Shown here in pieces: positions 25,627-35,778 of a stretch of 64,000 nucleotides of DNA. The stretch is from contig CABUKU010000004.1 of NCBI GenBank assembly GCA_902492205.1, positions 62,001-126,000 of the forward strand, in the 5' to 3' direction. Made by a program: the position numbers and the translations under genes. The notes under the pieces are model-generated. The model was not told where the DNA came from. It saw only the letters and a program-made list of their open reading frames with translations, and ran no database searches. Source of the DNA: an uncultured Bacteroides sp. GTDB lineage: Bacteria > Bacteroidota > Bacteroidia > Bacteroidales > Bacteroidaceae. Position 1 is the first letter of the stretch; each line of letters starts with the position of its first letter.

Positions 25627-26760
25627 TCAGAAATAATACCCAATGTTAATGTTAAACCTTGCGTGCCATGAATTGCTTTTCGTTTCTCCACCAAATGCTC
25701 CCCAATCCGGTCCAAGCCATGCCTGATGCTTTCCCAGGGCATAATCTATATAGGTCTGTACGGGTCCGGCATCAATCAGGCAACCTGTCACGTTTTGGAA
25801 ACTGTCATTAAATTCCTTTTTCCATTTCTGCAACCAACCGAAGTCGTTATAGAATTGAAGACTTTTGATCGGGCCCCATTTTACCGGCACTTTGTATGCG
25901 ACTCCAAACGTATAAGTATTTGCTTTTGCTACTACGGCATAAGCAGATCCATAAGCTGTCATCATAATGGTATCCCGGTTTTGACCATCCTTATTTTTAG
26001 GGTTCATGGCAAAAGTGGAGATTTGTGTCTTCACACTCAACCCTTTCCAATAGAGTTCGTGATGGATAGCAAAAGCATAGTGTGTTCCTTTCTTTTCGGT
26101 ATCTAAGTTGTATAATTGTCCGAATTCGGCAGAAGCGCCTATCCGTTGCTTCACATCATTTCCCCATTTATAAAACAACTGACCGTTGAATTGGTTTATT
26201 TCTTTGTTTCTTCCTGCTACGTCATATCCGTATCTGTCACCGGATGTTTCGGCATCGGGACTGAACAATAATTCATCTGCGTTTTTGAAGAATGCAAATG
26301 CATATTCCCAATGTTCATCGGTATGCACGAATTTTAATCCCATATCAGAGTCATCTTCCAATCCCACATAATAGTTGATATTAAATAAAAAGTTATTGGA
26401 ACCGTTAGGTTGCAATCCAAATGGAACTCGGGTTAATCCTAATTGTATCTGATTCTTTTCATTGAACCGGTAGCCGATCCAGCCATATTTAAGCATAGGA
26501 CCACCAAAGTCTTTTACGTAGAAACGATAATCTGCATCAAGTAAGAATTTTTTATAAGAGCCTGTCAAGTGGAACAATAATACATCATAACCGAAATCCC
26601 CTCCTCTGTGTTTGTGACCTTCATTCCAGTTTGAATAGTTGTAATTGAAACGAAGTGCTCCACCTAGCCTAAACTTAGGTAATTCCTTTGGCTCACTGCT
26701 ATATGCTGCTATTGAAACAAGAGTAAGTAACAATAGAAACAGTTTTTTATATTTCATCAT
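25627..26760 (-). CDS. Outer-membrane barrel (porin-like) protein of the osmoprotectant operon
   Basis: A 377-residue exported protein. The signal peptide ends near AYSS (residue 22). The remainder alternates aromatic and polar residues as beta-strands do, for example LRFNYNYSNWN, LLDADYRFYVKDFG and YGWIGYRF, and ends in an outer-membrane type terminus FNINIGYYF. It resembles phosphate-selective porin-like proteins in general layout, without a clear family match. The second Met (start 26757) is an equally good start. It is the first gene of the operon with the ABC importer, 2 bp before the permease, which suggests that it lets the same solute cross the outer membrane. Confidence 0.7.
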   Translation of the reverse strand: MMKYKKLFLLLLTLVSIAAYSSEPKELPKFRLGGALRFNYNYSNWNEGHKHRGGDFGYDVLLFHLTGSYKKFLLDADYRFYVKDFGGPMLKYGWIGYRFNEKNQIQLGLTRVPFGLQPNGSNNFLFNINYYVGLEDDSDMGLKFVHTDEHWEYAFAFFKNADELLFSPDAETSGDRYGYDVAGRNKEINQFNGQLFYKWGNDVKQRIGASAEFGQLYNLDTEKKGTHYAFAIHHELYWKGLSVKTQISTFAMNPKNKDGQNRDTIMMTAYGSAYAVVAKANTYTFGVAYKVPVKWGPIKSLQFYNDFGWLQKWKKEFNDSFQNVTGCLIDAGPVQTYIDYALGKHQAWLGPDWGAFGGETKSNSWHARFNINIGYYF

Positions 26761-26820
26761 TAATTAGTTTTAAGAGTATCAAAATTCAATTATATTTAAG
26801 TCTTTGCTTACTATGTTAAA

Positions 26821-26828
26821 CAAAAATA
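26821..26828 (-). promoter_or_regulatory. Predicted -7 element of the osmoprotectant operon
   Basis: CAAAAATA reads TATTTTTG on the minus strand, an exact TAnnTTTG match 61 bp upstream of the porin-like start. The region is very AT-rich, so the match is less telling than others. Confidence 0.4.
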
Positions 26829-26947
26829 TATTAAAATGGTTTACAAATATTTGCAGGTATTAATGTTTGCTTCGTATGCTGAACTATTCTTTCCTACCGC
26901 TTGTTATTGATATTTAGATGACTAGCAACATTAATAATAGAATCAAT

Positions 26948-27859
26948 ATGGATAGAAATTATTTAGATTATACAGAGTGGCAGAGCACAGCGGATACTCT
27001 TCACATGCTGCTTCAAATAGTGGGTAAGGTGAAACTCGCCTACTGTGATAAACGTCCCGAATGGGCACATGCACGTCTTTACCTTACTGTTGACGGGATG
27101 ACTACCGGTATTATTCCGGGTGACAACTCTTCTTATTTTGAGATATTAGTGAACTTCCGTAAACACCACATTGAAGTTCGCAATGATAAATATGAATATG
27201 TAAAAGTACCATTGAAAAATGGTGTAACAATAGCTGAATATTACAGACAGATTGTTGAAGCATTAAAATTCATAGGTTCTCCTACCGAATTGAATGTCCG
27301 TTCACAGGAATTTTATGATCCGGTAGAACTTGATAAGGATGATAAGCATCATCATTATGATGAGAAAGCGGTGACTTTGTTTCTTGAGAATTTATTGTTT
27401 GCTTATAAAGCTACCAGTAAATTTGTATCTCCTTTCCGTGGTAAAGTAGATTTTCCTGCTTATTATTTTGGTACGATGGATCTTTCTGCCATTATTTACA
27501 GTGGCGAACCTGCGCCTTTTGCCAATAAAGGAAAAATATCTTATCATGCATTCGATGAACGTAACCTTGAAGTTGGTTTTTGGCCGGGCGATCCTCGTTT
27601 TACTAAGCCATCATTCTATGCCATGCCATATCCGTTCCTTTCCAGTTTGAAAGGTCACGATGGAATGATACATCCGGCAAAAGCGATATTTGTTCCTGAA
27701 AAAAAGGAATTCTTCTTTACACTCGAAGATGCACTTTCCTATGATGATCCTATAGAAGCGGTGAATATTTTCTATCAAAGTTGCTTCAATATTGTGCAGA
27801 AGATAAAGAGATGGGATAATTTGGATTGGTTGATTAAACCGTTAACTTATTCAGAATAA
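26948..27859 (+). CDS. DUF5996 family protein
   Basis: A 303-residue cytoplasmic protein. The opening WQSTADTLHMLLQIVGKVKLA, with LYLTVDGMTTGIIPG shortly after, fits the uncharacterised DUF5996 family, which has no known activity. FEILVNFRKHHIEVRN and GDPRFTKPSFYAMPYPF are further conserved-looking blocks. I start at the second Met (26948) because the first ten residues of the longer frame are not family-like. It is monocistronic and ends at a strong hairpin shared with the convergent SusD-region operon. No function can be assigned. Confidence 0.75.
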   Translation: MDRNYLDYTEWQSTADTLHMLLQIVGKVKLAYCDKRPEWAHARLYLTVDGMTTGIIPGDNSSYFEILVNFRKHHIEVRNDKYEYVKVPLKNGVTIAEYYRQIVEALKFIGSPTELNVRSQEFYDPVELDKDDKHHHYDEKAVTLFLENLLFAYKATSKFVSPFRGKVDFPAYYFGTMDLSAIIYSGEPAPFANKGKISYHAFDERNLEVGFWPGDPRFTKPSFYAMPYPFLSSLKGHDGMIHPAKAIFVPEKKEFFFTLEDALSYDDPIEAVNIFYQSCFNIVQKIKRWDNLDWLIKPLTYSE

Positions 27860-27874
27860 GAATTTTATAATATA

Positions 27875-27915
27875 CTTAACCGTTTCATCTAAATGAAACG
27901 GTTAAGCTAATAATA
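27875..27915. terminator. Bidirectional terminator between DUF5996 gene and the thioredoxin-like gene
   Basis: CTTAACCGTTTCAT pairs with ATGAAACGGTTAAG (27875-27906) with a short loop. AT-rich runs flank both sides. Confidence 0.8.
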
Positions 27916-27922
27916 TGTTTTC

Positions 27923-30472
27923 TTATAAAAGTGAGTCGATCATCATACTAATTTCACTAACGGCTTGTTCATCTGAACCTGAGAATCCTACTAACTTAAA
28001 GCGTATATTTCCTTCTTTATCAATAATATATTTGGCAGGAATGCCTTTTGGACCGTAGCTTTCTACCACTTCGCATTTTTTTGTTTCCGGATTTTTTAAG
28101 TCAAATAATACATTGAAACTATAATTATGTTCTTCAATGTATTTTGTAACGGCTGGAACTGGATTAGTAGAACTTTCCCATGTGTCTATAAAAAGGAAAG
28201 CCACCTTTTCATTTCCTTGGTATTTATTTACTGCTTTTTGCATGGCTGGAAATGAACTTTTGCATGGTCCGCACCATGTAGCCCAAAAGTCGAGTATTAC
28301 TACTTTTCCTTTTAAAGTGGCTAAAGAAACGGTTTCACCTTTCATGTTTTTAAGAGTGAATACAGGTGCAGGTTCATTTACCATACGGTTTTGTATCTCT
28401 TCTTTTTGACTGTTGATATATTCTTTCTTTAAGTTAGATAAATGCTTGTCAAATCCTTTAGATGATCCGTTCTTACCTATATATACCATTTTTAGTTGAT
28501 CTTCTATTGTCTTGTTTCCCATTCCGTTTTTAATAAAGTTTTCCAATAAAGGAAGTACTTTATCATATTCATTTTTAGATAATTGGATGGTTACATAGCT
28601 TTTTTGAAGTTCAAAACTTGCATTCTCTCCATTTCCGTATGCCTGATTTATCCATTTTTCAGCTTCTGCCAATTTCCCTTGTGCAACCAATATATTACCA
28701 TATACTTCGGCTGTCATGAATAGTTTGTTCTTTTCATCTTCATCTACTTCTTTTCCACTTTGAATCTTGATTGTTGTCTCTGCTGCTTCCTTCGAATATT
28801 CTGCTGCTTTATCGAGATTATTATTTTCAAAATAAGTACATGAGATAACAAATAGAAGGTCGCGACGGAAAGCGGAAGGAAGTATTTTACTGATATAGGC
28901 ATCTGCTTGAGTGTAATTCTTTTCAGTTGCGTAACTTTTGATTACTTGATACATCATCATGCTCAGCATTGGTGTGGCTTCTTGTATCTTTCCGAATTTT
29001 GCTAAAGATTCTTTTAAGATACTGTCTTTTTTCTCTGCTCTTTCTGCTTGCGTGATAGCCATCATGTTCTTTTTTATTTCCTCTTTAAAATCCTTTATAC
29101 CTAAAAGTTTTTCAAGAGTTTGCTTTAGTTTTGGATCGGAAGGCCGTAAGGCATTTGAATCAACAATGTTTCCGTTCTTGTCAATGATAACAATACGGGG
29201 AACGGCACGAATTCCAAATGTTTGTGTTACTGAGGATTTGAATCCTTGAGGGATATTCAGATGGAGAGTTGCACCTGTTTTATCTTTTACTATTTCCTGC
29301 CAAGTGGCCAGTAACTGATCTCCTGTGTCTAATGACATAGATATGAATTGAATATCTTCATTCTTCAGTGATTCTGCTATCTTATCCATGTAGGGCATTT
29401 CGGCTTTGCAAGGAATGCAACCTGTAAACCAGAAATCCAGAACAACAACCTTTCCCAAGAAATCAGATAGTTTATATTCTTTACCATTAATATCTACAGC
29501 TGTGAAATCGGGAGCTTTCATTCCACGAAGAATGTTTTTATTGGCCTCTTTCAGTGTTGCGTATTTGTCTTCCACTTCTTTCAGGGCTGCAAGGTCTTTC
29601 TCTCCGTAAATTTGAGATTTAATACTTTCCAAATAAGCAGGGAAATTATCCGAGTAACCTTTTTGAAGAGTAAAATCGAGTAAATTTACAAGGAAAGCAG
29701 AACGTACTTCTTTGTTTTCAATCTTACTTGCATAAATTTGCATGAAGTGGTCTTTATCAATCGGTATTACATGTTGTTTTTCCATTTCCTCTAAAGCTGC
29801 CAATGCAATTTTAAACCATTTGGGAATGATGAGAATATTGGCATCATCAAACTTCAATGTTTTAAGAAAGTCATAATAATTACTGGGTAAATTAACTTTT
29901 ACTTTCCTAAACATACTTGATATAGCAGGACCATTCAATGCTTGAGTATAATATGCATATTGGAAGTATAGCTTATGCAGTTCAACAAAATCTTCAGGAA
30001 ATCCACCTTGTTCGAGTTTTGTATTTAAGTTGTCTAATTCTTCCATGCATTCTTTTTGCCATTCGGCAGAATATAACTCTATGCCTTTTGTTGGGTGTCC
30101 TAAAAAACGGTATTTATTGATGAATGCATTAATTGCAGCATTATCACCTTTTATGGATGTATCGTTTGCATCTTCTATTATTTCTATCTTGGCTCCGGGG
30201 GTGATATATATACTATTGAATCTTTGTTTTCCATCTAAATAAGTATAATAGGCGGGAGTTTGCAAATCAATTACAGTGGTGTTTTTTCCGTTTATATCCA
30301 AGGTAACTTTATTATATCCGCTTGTACCTTCTTTTTGGAAATAACAATTTTTGCCTGTCCGGTTTGTAATGTTAACCTGTGCCTTTTGTCCGGAATAAGG
30401 CATAGCCTTAGACTGCTGTCCTGTGAAGAACAGTAGTAAGGCTATGAATATAAAATAAATACTATGTTTCAT
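27923..30472 (-). CDS. Exported protein with two TlpA-like thioredoxin domains
   Basis: An 849-residue exported protein. After a signal peptide (to SKA, about residue 23) comes a DUF4369-like beta region and a helical segment (about 110-310). The first redoxin domain follows (about 318-455) with the CIPC motif at residues 352-355. A helical, TPR-like stretch (about 470-690) leads to a second redoxin domain (about 700-849) with WCGPC near 735 and the cis-proline segment GIPAKYIID. Both keep their two cysteines. It overlaps the susD stop by one base (TAATG), so it belongs to that operon. Redox repair or reduction of surface lipoproteins is inferred from the TlpA family. Confidence 0.85.
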   Translation of the reverse strand: MKHSIYFIFIALLLFFTGQQSKAMPYSGQKAQVNITNRTGKNCYFQKEGTSGYNKVTLDINGKNTTVIDLQTPAYYTYLDGKQRFNSIYITPGAKIEIIEDANDTSIKGDNAAINAFINKYRFLGHPTKGIELYSAEWQKECMEELDNLNTKLEQGGFPEDFVELHKLYFQYAYYTQALNGPAISSMFRKVKVNLPSNYYDFLKTLKFDDANILIIPKWFKIALAALEEMEKQHVIPIDKDHFMQIYASKIENKEVRSAFLVNLLDFTLQKGYSDNFPAYLESIKSQIYGEKDLAALKEVEDKYATLKEANKNILRGMKAPDFTAVDINGKEYKLSDFLGKVVVLDFWFTGCIPCKAEMPYMDKIAESLKNEDIQFISMSLDTGDQLLATWQEIVKDKTGATLHLNIPQGFKSSVTQTFGIRAVPRIVIIDKNGNIVDSNALRPSDPKLKQTLEKLLGIKDFKEEIKKNMMAITQAERAEKKDSILKESLAKFGKIQEATPMLSMMMYQVIKSYATEKNYTQADAYISKILPSAFRRDLLFVISCTYFENNNLDKAAEYSKEAAETTIKIQSGKEVDEDEKNKLFMTAEVYGNILVAQGKLAEAEKWINQAYGNGENASFELQKSYVTIQLSKNEYDKVLPLLENFIKNGMGNKTIEDQLKMVYIGKNGSSKGFDKHLSNLKKEYINSQKEEIQNRMVNEPAPVFTLKNMKGETVSLATLKGKVVILDFWATWCGPCKSSFPAMQKAVNKYQGNEKVAFLFIDTWESSTNPVPAVTKYIEEHNYSFNVLFDLKNPETKKCEVVESYGPKGIPAKYIIDKEGNIRFKLVGFSGSDEQAVSEISMMIDSLL

Positions 30473-31947
30473 TATTTTGAATTTTGTATAAGATTACTTG
30501 TTTGCATTGCTGTTACCGGGAATGGGAATGTAAGCAAGTGAGATGTTGGTTTCAAAGTAAATGTATGTGTTTCATTATTAGAATCCACGTAAGTTTTAGT
30601 TAATGTTTCATTGAACTCTGTCATGTAACGACGCATATCGAAGAAACCGTTATAACTCATTACTAATTCTCTTTTTCTTTCTTCACGAATAAAATTTAAT
30701 GCTTCTGTTTTATCATTATGTACATCGGCTGCTGTTAATTCTTTATAGTCTTCCGGGAGGATCCGTTTTACACGAAGATCATTCAAATACTTCATAGCGA
30801 GATCTATTTTACCTTCACGTGCATAGCATTCGGCAATGATAAGATAAACTTCAGATAAACGCATACCGGCGGTGTTTAGTAAAATCTGGGAAGGTGCCAT
30901 AAAAGCAACACTTCCAGCTTCGGCGGTAGGGCGGGAAGGCATATAAAATGCAAGTACCCCTTTGTAGCGAATATCATTATCCGTATATAAATCTGCGGTC
31001 GCTTTATTTAGCATAATTACAGAAGGTACTGTCCTTTGTGGCTGATACAACAAATTCTCTTGATCGTCATATTGGTGTTGTAAAAACATACTATGAAGTG
31101 TACCATAAGACATTGCTGACGGTGTATCAAAATCTGTATTCGGCATAAGCTCTTTAGCTTGTTCAAGGTCTGTTGTAAACCAATTAGGCATGTCCCATAA
31201 TTTATGATTAGTGAATTTTAGAACTTCAAGTGCTGCATTTAGAGCTAAATCAAATTCTCTTTTATAAAGATGTACTTTAGCTTTTAAGGCATACCCAAAG
31301 GCTCTATCAGGACGATAATTATTGAGGGCTTTCTCCGGTAAATCATTCAATGATTCGTCAATATCCTGTTGGATAAAAGCGTAAGCTCCTTCAACTGTTC
31401 CCTGTGCATCGTCAGATTCCAAATCAAATTTGGTATGCATAATAATACCTCTATCGGTAGCTGCTGTAGCCGGGTTATAAGGTTTGGCAAATGTGTTGAT
31501 TAAAAAGAAATAATTGTAAGCCCTCATGATTTTGGCTTGAGCTGTACCTGATATTTTATCACTATCCGGTCCATCTGCATCATCGATATTGCTAATGATA
31601 ATATTATAGTTACTGATGCGTTTGTAGCAGCTGTTATATAATTCTGATTCTCCTGCACCATCATCCATATACTGGGCACGATCCAAATTTTCATCCCAAA
31701 AATAAGAACTGGAGATTAAAGGAGAATTATAGCTATCCATCGTTGCTCTATTATAGAATGTAGCAACGTTTGCTAAGTAATCGAAGTTATCCGATGAATA
31801 ATAAGTATATTGTTCTTCAAGGAGTCCGATATAATCGGAAGTCGTATTTAATACGGATTTTCCTTTAGGAATTACATCCAAATAGTTATCACATGCTGAG
31901 AATGTAAGGGCAGTACAAAGACACCCTAATATAATATGTCGTTTCAT
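30472..31947 (-). CDS. SusD/RagB family nutrient-binding lipoprotein
   Basis: A 491-residue surface lipoprotein. The signal peptide ends in ALTFSAC, with the lipobox cysteine near 19, then DNYLDVIPKGKSV, the usual SusD opening. The RagB/SusD TPR helices (FGYALKAKVHLYKREFDLAL) and the C-terminal signature LRVKRI, NFIREERKRELVMSYNGFFDMRRY are present. It pairs with the SusC receptor 12 bp upstream. The ligand is not clear, and no glycosidase is linked to the pair, so a peptide or small-molecule ligand is as likely as a glycan. Confidence 0.93.
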   Translation of the reverse strand: MKRHIILGCLCTALTFSACDNYLDVIPKGKSVLNTTSDYIGLLEEQYTYYSSDNFDYLANVATFYNRATMDSYNSPLISSSYFWDENLDRAQYMDDGAGESELYNSCYKRISNYNIIISNIDDADGPDSDKISGTAQAKIMRAYNYFFLINTFAKPYNPATAATDRGIIMHTKFDLESDDAQGTVEGAYAFIQQDIDESLNDLPEKALNNYRPDRAFGYALKAKVHLYKREFDLALNAALEVLKFTNHKLWDMPNWFTTDLEQAKELMPNTDFDTPSAMSYGTLHSMFLQHQYDDQENLLYQPQRTVPSVIMLNKATADLYTDNDIRYKGVLAFYMPSRPTAEAGSVAFMAPSQILLNTAGMRLSEVYLIIAECYAREGKIDLAMKYLNDLRVKRILPEDYKELTAADVHNDKTEALNFIREERKRELVMSYNGFFDMRRYMTEFNETLTKTYVDSNNETHTFTLKPTSHLLTFPFPVTAMQTSNLIQNSK

Positions 31948-31959
31948 ATTCTGATTTTT

Positions 31960-34900
31960 TTAAAAATTAATATTCAAGCCAAGTACATAACTGGTAAGTT
32001 GTGATTGAGTACGTGTTCCTTTATTAGCATCAAATCTTTCAGGATCTATACCTTCACTGTTAGCAGCCCAATAACATGGATTGTTTATTTGTGCACGCAC
32101 GCTGATGTTGTTGAAACCACATTGGCGTGATAATTTACGTGGTAAGGAATAAGATACTCCAATATTACGTAACTTGATGAATGACGCACTCATAACATGA
32201 GTATCGGCATATTTCCATTGTAAACTTCTGAATGTCTCATAACCACCGTGCAATCCCATTGCCGGTATATCTGTATCGGTGTTATTTTCTGTCCAACGAT
32301 TAACGATATCTTCATTTATTCCACCTATTGCAGTACCATTACGATAAACTTCTCTGTAAAGAGGAGTTACGTCATTACGTAAAGAATGTCCTGTATAATA
32401 AACAAACTTTGCAAATAATTCCAATGATTTCCATCGTAAATCAATGTTGAGTGCTCCTTGCCATTTGGGAGTCAGCTGTCCTTTATATACTAATGCTTTA
32501 ATATTATCAACACTTACGTTAGAACGAATTTCACCGTTTTCATCATAGACGGATGGATGACCATCTTCGGTTAATCCTGTATATTGATAAGCATAAATTG
32601 CACCATAGGTGTCACCTTCCAAATAGTTGTTGTATGGATCGGTTAACATCTCTTCGGCGCTTGAAGGAGTGTATCCTACTTTATCTACTTTGTTTTTATT
32701 ATAAGTAGCAGTTAATGTAGTATTCAATGCCCAATCTCCTTTTTTTATCCAATCATAAGATAAACTCATTTCCACACCTACATTTTTCATGGCTCCATTG
32801 TTTACTTTTGCTGTTTTAAATCCGGTAGATGGATCTAGTGTTTTGTTGGCAAGCAAGTCAGAGCTGTAACGGCGGTAAATATCTATGGTGGCATTTGCAC
32901 GTTGGAACAAACCGAAGTCAAGACCAAAGTTAAATGTGGATGTTTTCTCCCAGCGAAGCATTTTGTTAGGAGGTGTATTAATCTTAGTATAAGAGGCACC
33001 GGTATATTGAGAAGTACCATAATCACCGATTAGGTAAGGTGAAGAATTTTGGTCGACATTACCTGTAATACCATAGGTCATTCTCACTTTCATCATATCC
33101 AACCAATGAATATTTTTCATAAATTCTTCATTGGTTACATTCCAGCTTGCACCAACCGACCATAAGGGACGATAACGGTATTTAGGATCTGTTCCAAATA
33201 AGTCTGCCTGCTCTACACGCACACTACCATTCAACGAATAACGTCCATCGTAAGTGTATCCGGCATTAGCATAACCTGAAACATAACGATGTTTCATATC
33301 CTCAACTTTTAAGACTTCCTGTTTATCTCTCTTTGATTGATATAATTGACCTTGTACTCCATCCTTACTTAATGTAGCCCAGTCTACTTGGCTTGCAGTT
33401 AATTTTTGATCATCATATCCATAGCGTTCGTTTTGGTTAAATCTTGTTTTATCCTGACGAATTTCTCCACCAACTAAAACTGCAATATTGTGTTTATCGG
33501 CAATCGTAGTTTGATAATTCAATTGTGCACGCAGATTGAGGTAGTTATAATGTCTCCTGTCTTCAAAAATGTGACCTCCGTCAGGAATATTATAAATAAA
33601 TCCACCTTGTCCATCATCACTTGCAAATTCATTAATCATTTTACGCATTCTGTAAGAATCTGCTTCATCGTATTGTTCCTGGTCACGACGTGTATCTTCA
33701 TACTGGAATTTAATGCCTAAATCTAAACCTTTAGCAATATTAAAATCTGCATGTGTGAATAGGCGTAAATATAGATCGTCAGTCTTTTGTATATTTTGAT
33801 CATAGCCTTCTTTGGCATTATACCCCATAGATTTCAGTCCATCGGTTTCTGCCAATAATTGAGAACGGTAATAGTTGTATGGGTATTGATATACATAGTT
33901 TCCATTGTCATCATATATGCGTTCGTAAGGCAGGAAAGTATTCATACCATAAACCAGAGAACCGTCTCCTGTCTGTGAAGACTCCCACGTAGAATAGTTT
34001 ATATTGGCTCCGTAAGTAAATTTAAACCATTTTGTGAAATTCAGTTCGTTCTTAAAATATAAACTCAATTTATCATCGCTTGATGAAATGTTGTGATTCT
34101 TATCTCCTTCATACCGTGCAGAGAAAAATAAGCTTGATTTATCACCGCCTTTTGCTACGGAGATGTTGTAATCTTGTTTGAAAGCCAGTCTTTGTAATTT
34201 ATCGCGGAATTCTTTGCGATAATCATTATTACGTAAAGTGTTTAGTTTGCTTTCTAATTGAGCTTCGGTAATGTTGCCTTGAGATAAGTCATAGTATAAT
34301 CTTTCTACCTGACTTAATGCACCGAATCCGGTTCCTGTATAATCGTTCTTTAGAGAAAAATACTCATTGGGACTATTCTTATAAACGTCATCGGTTAACA
34401 AATATTCCCGTTCGTAATCAATTATATCACTTGTTGATGCATAATGCATATAGTCAAGGGAAGGTTTCGGAGTAAGATAGAAGCCCGCAGAAATATTGAT
34501 AATAGGTTTCTCTCCTTTTGCTTTTTTAGTAGTCACTACAATTACGCCATTTGATGCACGTACACCATAAAGTGAAGTAGACGCGGCATCTTTCAGTACT
34601 GTAATATTTTCAATATCATCGGGATTAATACTGCCTAAATCTTGGATAACTACTTGTCCGTCTACAACCAAAAGAGGAGTGGTTCCGGTAGCAAATGAAG
34701 AAGTACCACGGATACTCATGGCAGAACCATATGTGCTTAAACCGGCACTCATACCTTCTAACTTATCGGTTAAGCTCGGAGCTTGAATTTTATCAAGTTT
34801 TTCTTTGTTTACTATTACAGCCGAACCTGTTGAGCGTTCACGCGAAATAGTTTGGAAACCGGTTGCTACTACTTCATCAAGCATATTCGTGTCCCATTCG

Positions 34901-35259
34901 AGAGTAACTTGAATCGGAGAATTTCCTTTCACTTGTACTTCTTTGGGTTTCATTCCAACGTATGAAATTAGAAGAGTTACATTTTTATTGCTATTAGGTG
35001 GGAAAAGTTGGAATTGTCCGTTGAGATCAGTACTCACACCAATAGTAGTGCCTTTAATTGTTACTCCGGCTCCCGGTAGGGGGGTACCATCTTCATCGAA
35101 TACTTTTCCAATGATGCTGCCATTTATAGGATTGTCGTTTATTACGGCAATGCCATTGACAGTATTGGCGGATTGTGTTGCTGAAAGGGGGAGAATAGTG
35201 CCGAACATTAGTGTTCCTGTAAGGATAGCGGCTCTAATTCTTTTCATGTAATTCATCAT
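31960..35259 (-). CDS. SusC/RagA family TonB-dependent transporter
   Basis: A 1099-residue outer-membrane transporter. A signal peptide is followed by a carboxypeptidase-regulatory-like domain (about 45-130, GKVFDEDGTPLPGAGVTIKG), the SusC plug signature ERSTGSAVIVNKEKLDK and the end of the plug LKDAASTSLYGVRASNGVIVVTTKK. The barrel fills the rest and ends SYVLGLNINF. Met5 (35247) is an alternative start. A full promoter lies upstream. Together with SusD it forms the surface import complex of the three-gene unit. Confidence 0.94.
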   Translation of the reverse strand: MMNYMKRIRAAILTGTLMFGTILPLSATQSANTVNGIAVINDNPINGSIIGKVFDEDGTPLPGAGVTIKGTTIGVSTDLNGQFQLFPPNSNKNVTLLISYVGMKPKEVQVKGNSPIQVTLEWDTNMLDEVVATGFQTISRERSTGSAVIVNKEKLDKIQAPSLTDKLEGMSAGLSTYGSAMSIRGTSSFATGTTPLLVVDGQVVIQDLGSINPDDIENITVLKDAASTSLYGVRASNGVIVVTTKKAKGEKPIINISAGFYLTPKPSLDYMHYASTSDIIDYEREYLLTDDVYKNSPNEYFSLKNDYTGTGFGALSQVERLYYDLSQGNITEAQLESKLNTLRNNDYRKEFRDKLQRLAFKQDYNISVAKGGDKSSLFFSARYEGDKNHNISSSDDKLSLYFKNELNFTKWFKFTYGANINYSTWESSQTGDGSLVYGMNTFLPYERIYDDNGNYVYQYPYNYYRSQLLAETDGLKSMGYNAKEGYDQNIQKTDDLYLRLFTHADFNIAKGLDLGIKFQYEDTRRDQEQYDEADSYRMRKMINEFASDDGQGGFIYNIPDGGHIFEDRRHYNYLNLRAQLNYQTTIADKHNIAVLVGGEIRQDKTRFNQNERYGYDDQKLTASQVDWATLSKDGVQGQLYQSKRDKQEVLKVEDMKHRYVSGYANAGYTYDGRYSLNGSVRVEQADLFGTDPKYRYRPLWSVGASWNVTNEEFMKNIHWLDMMKVRMTYGITGNVDQNSSPYLIGDYGTSQYTGASYTKINTPPNKMLRWEKTSTFNFGLDFGLFQRANATIDIYRRYSSDLLANKTLDPSTGFKTAKVNNGAMKNVGVEMSLSYDWIKKGDWALNTTLTATYNKNKVDKVGYTPSSAEEMLTDPYNNYLEGDTYGAIYAYQYTGLTEDGHPSVYDENGEIRSNVSVDNIKALVYKGQLTPKWQGALNIDLRWKSLELFAKFVYYTGHSLRNDVTPLYREVYRNGTAIGGINEDIVNRWTENNTDTDIPAMGLHGGYETFRSLQWKYADTHVMSASFIKLRNIGVSYSLPRKLSRQCGFNNISVRAQINNPCYWAANSEGIDPERFDANKGTRTQSQLTSYVLGLNINF

Positions 35260-35296
35260 TTTTAATAAATTTGGTTATTTTATAACATAAACGGCG

Positions 35297-35328
35297 CAAA
35301 TGTATATCAATAAACTAATAATATCAAA
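35297..35328 (-). promoter_or_regulatory. Promoter of the susC-susD-thioredoxin operon
   Basis: On the minus strand TTTG (35325-35328) and TACATTTG (35297-35304) are separated by 20 bp. This matches the Bacteroides -33/-7 consensus in both sequence and spacing and is the best promoter in the window. Confidence 0.75.
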
Positions 35329-35586
35329 TTTTTTCAATTTTTAATTTTATAAATAATGATATTACTAATGCCTTTTATTAAAGAATGAAAGTTTAAATGG
35401 CAGTTTAGTATTATTATGTATTTGGGGATATTCAGATTAATTTCCCACATTTACAGCCAAACAAAAAGGTGTATGTGATTAACGAATGAAAGACGTTTGG
35501 AAAGATTCCTACAGGGTAAAGGATAGAAATATATGTTTATAGGGAATTATGAAAAGTAAATTATGAACATTGAAGTTTAAAAAGTT

Positions 35587-35695
35587 GTCGTCACCCGTCA
35601 CCAAATTTGTGTATTGCCTTATGGTAAACGGTTTCAGGGGTGACAGTAACTTTTGGGTTAGCGTCACTTTTGGTGTTTGCCGTCACCCTTTTGTG
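35587..35695. repeat. Iterated GTCACC-type motifs (locus B1)
   Basis: CGTCACC occurs at 35589 and 35596, GGTGACAGTAAC at 35639, CGTCACTTTTGGTG at 35662 and CGTCACCC at 35681. Some of the palindrome-like centres (35604.5 and 35670) are about 66 bp (three times 22) apart. It looks like a decayed relative of the neighbouring array at 35779-35870. Confidence 0.35.
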
Positions 35696-35778
35696 TAATT
35701 TTGCTTTGTTTTTGTAGATTGAATAAGGAAATGAGAGTTGTTACAGGGCAATTCTATACTTGTTCTTGCTAAAGAACA

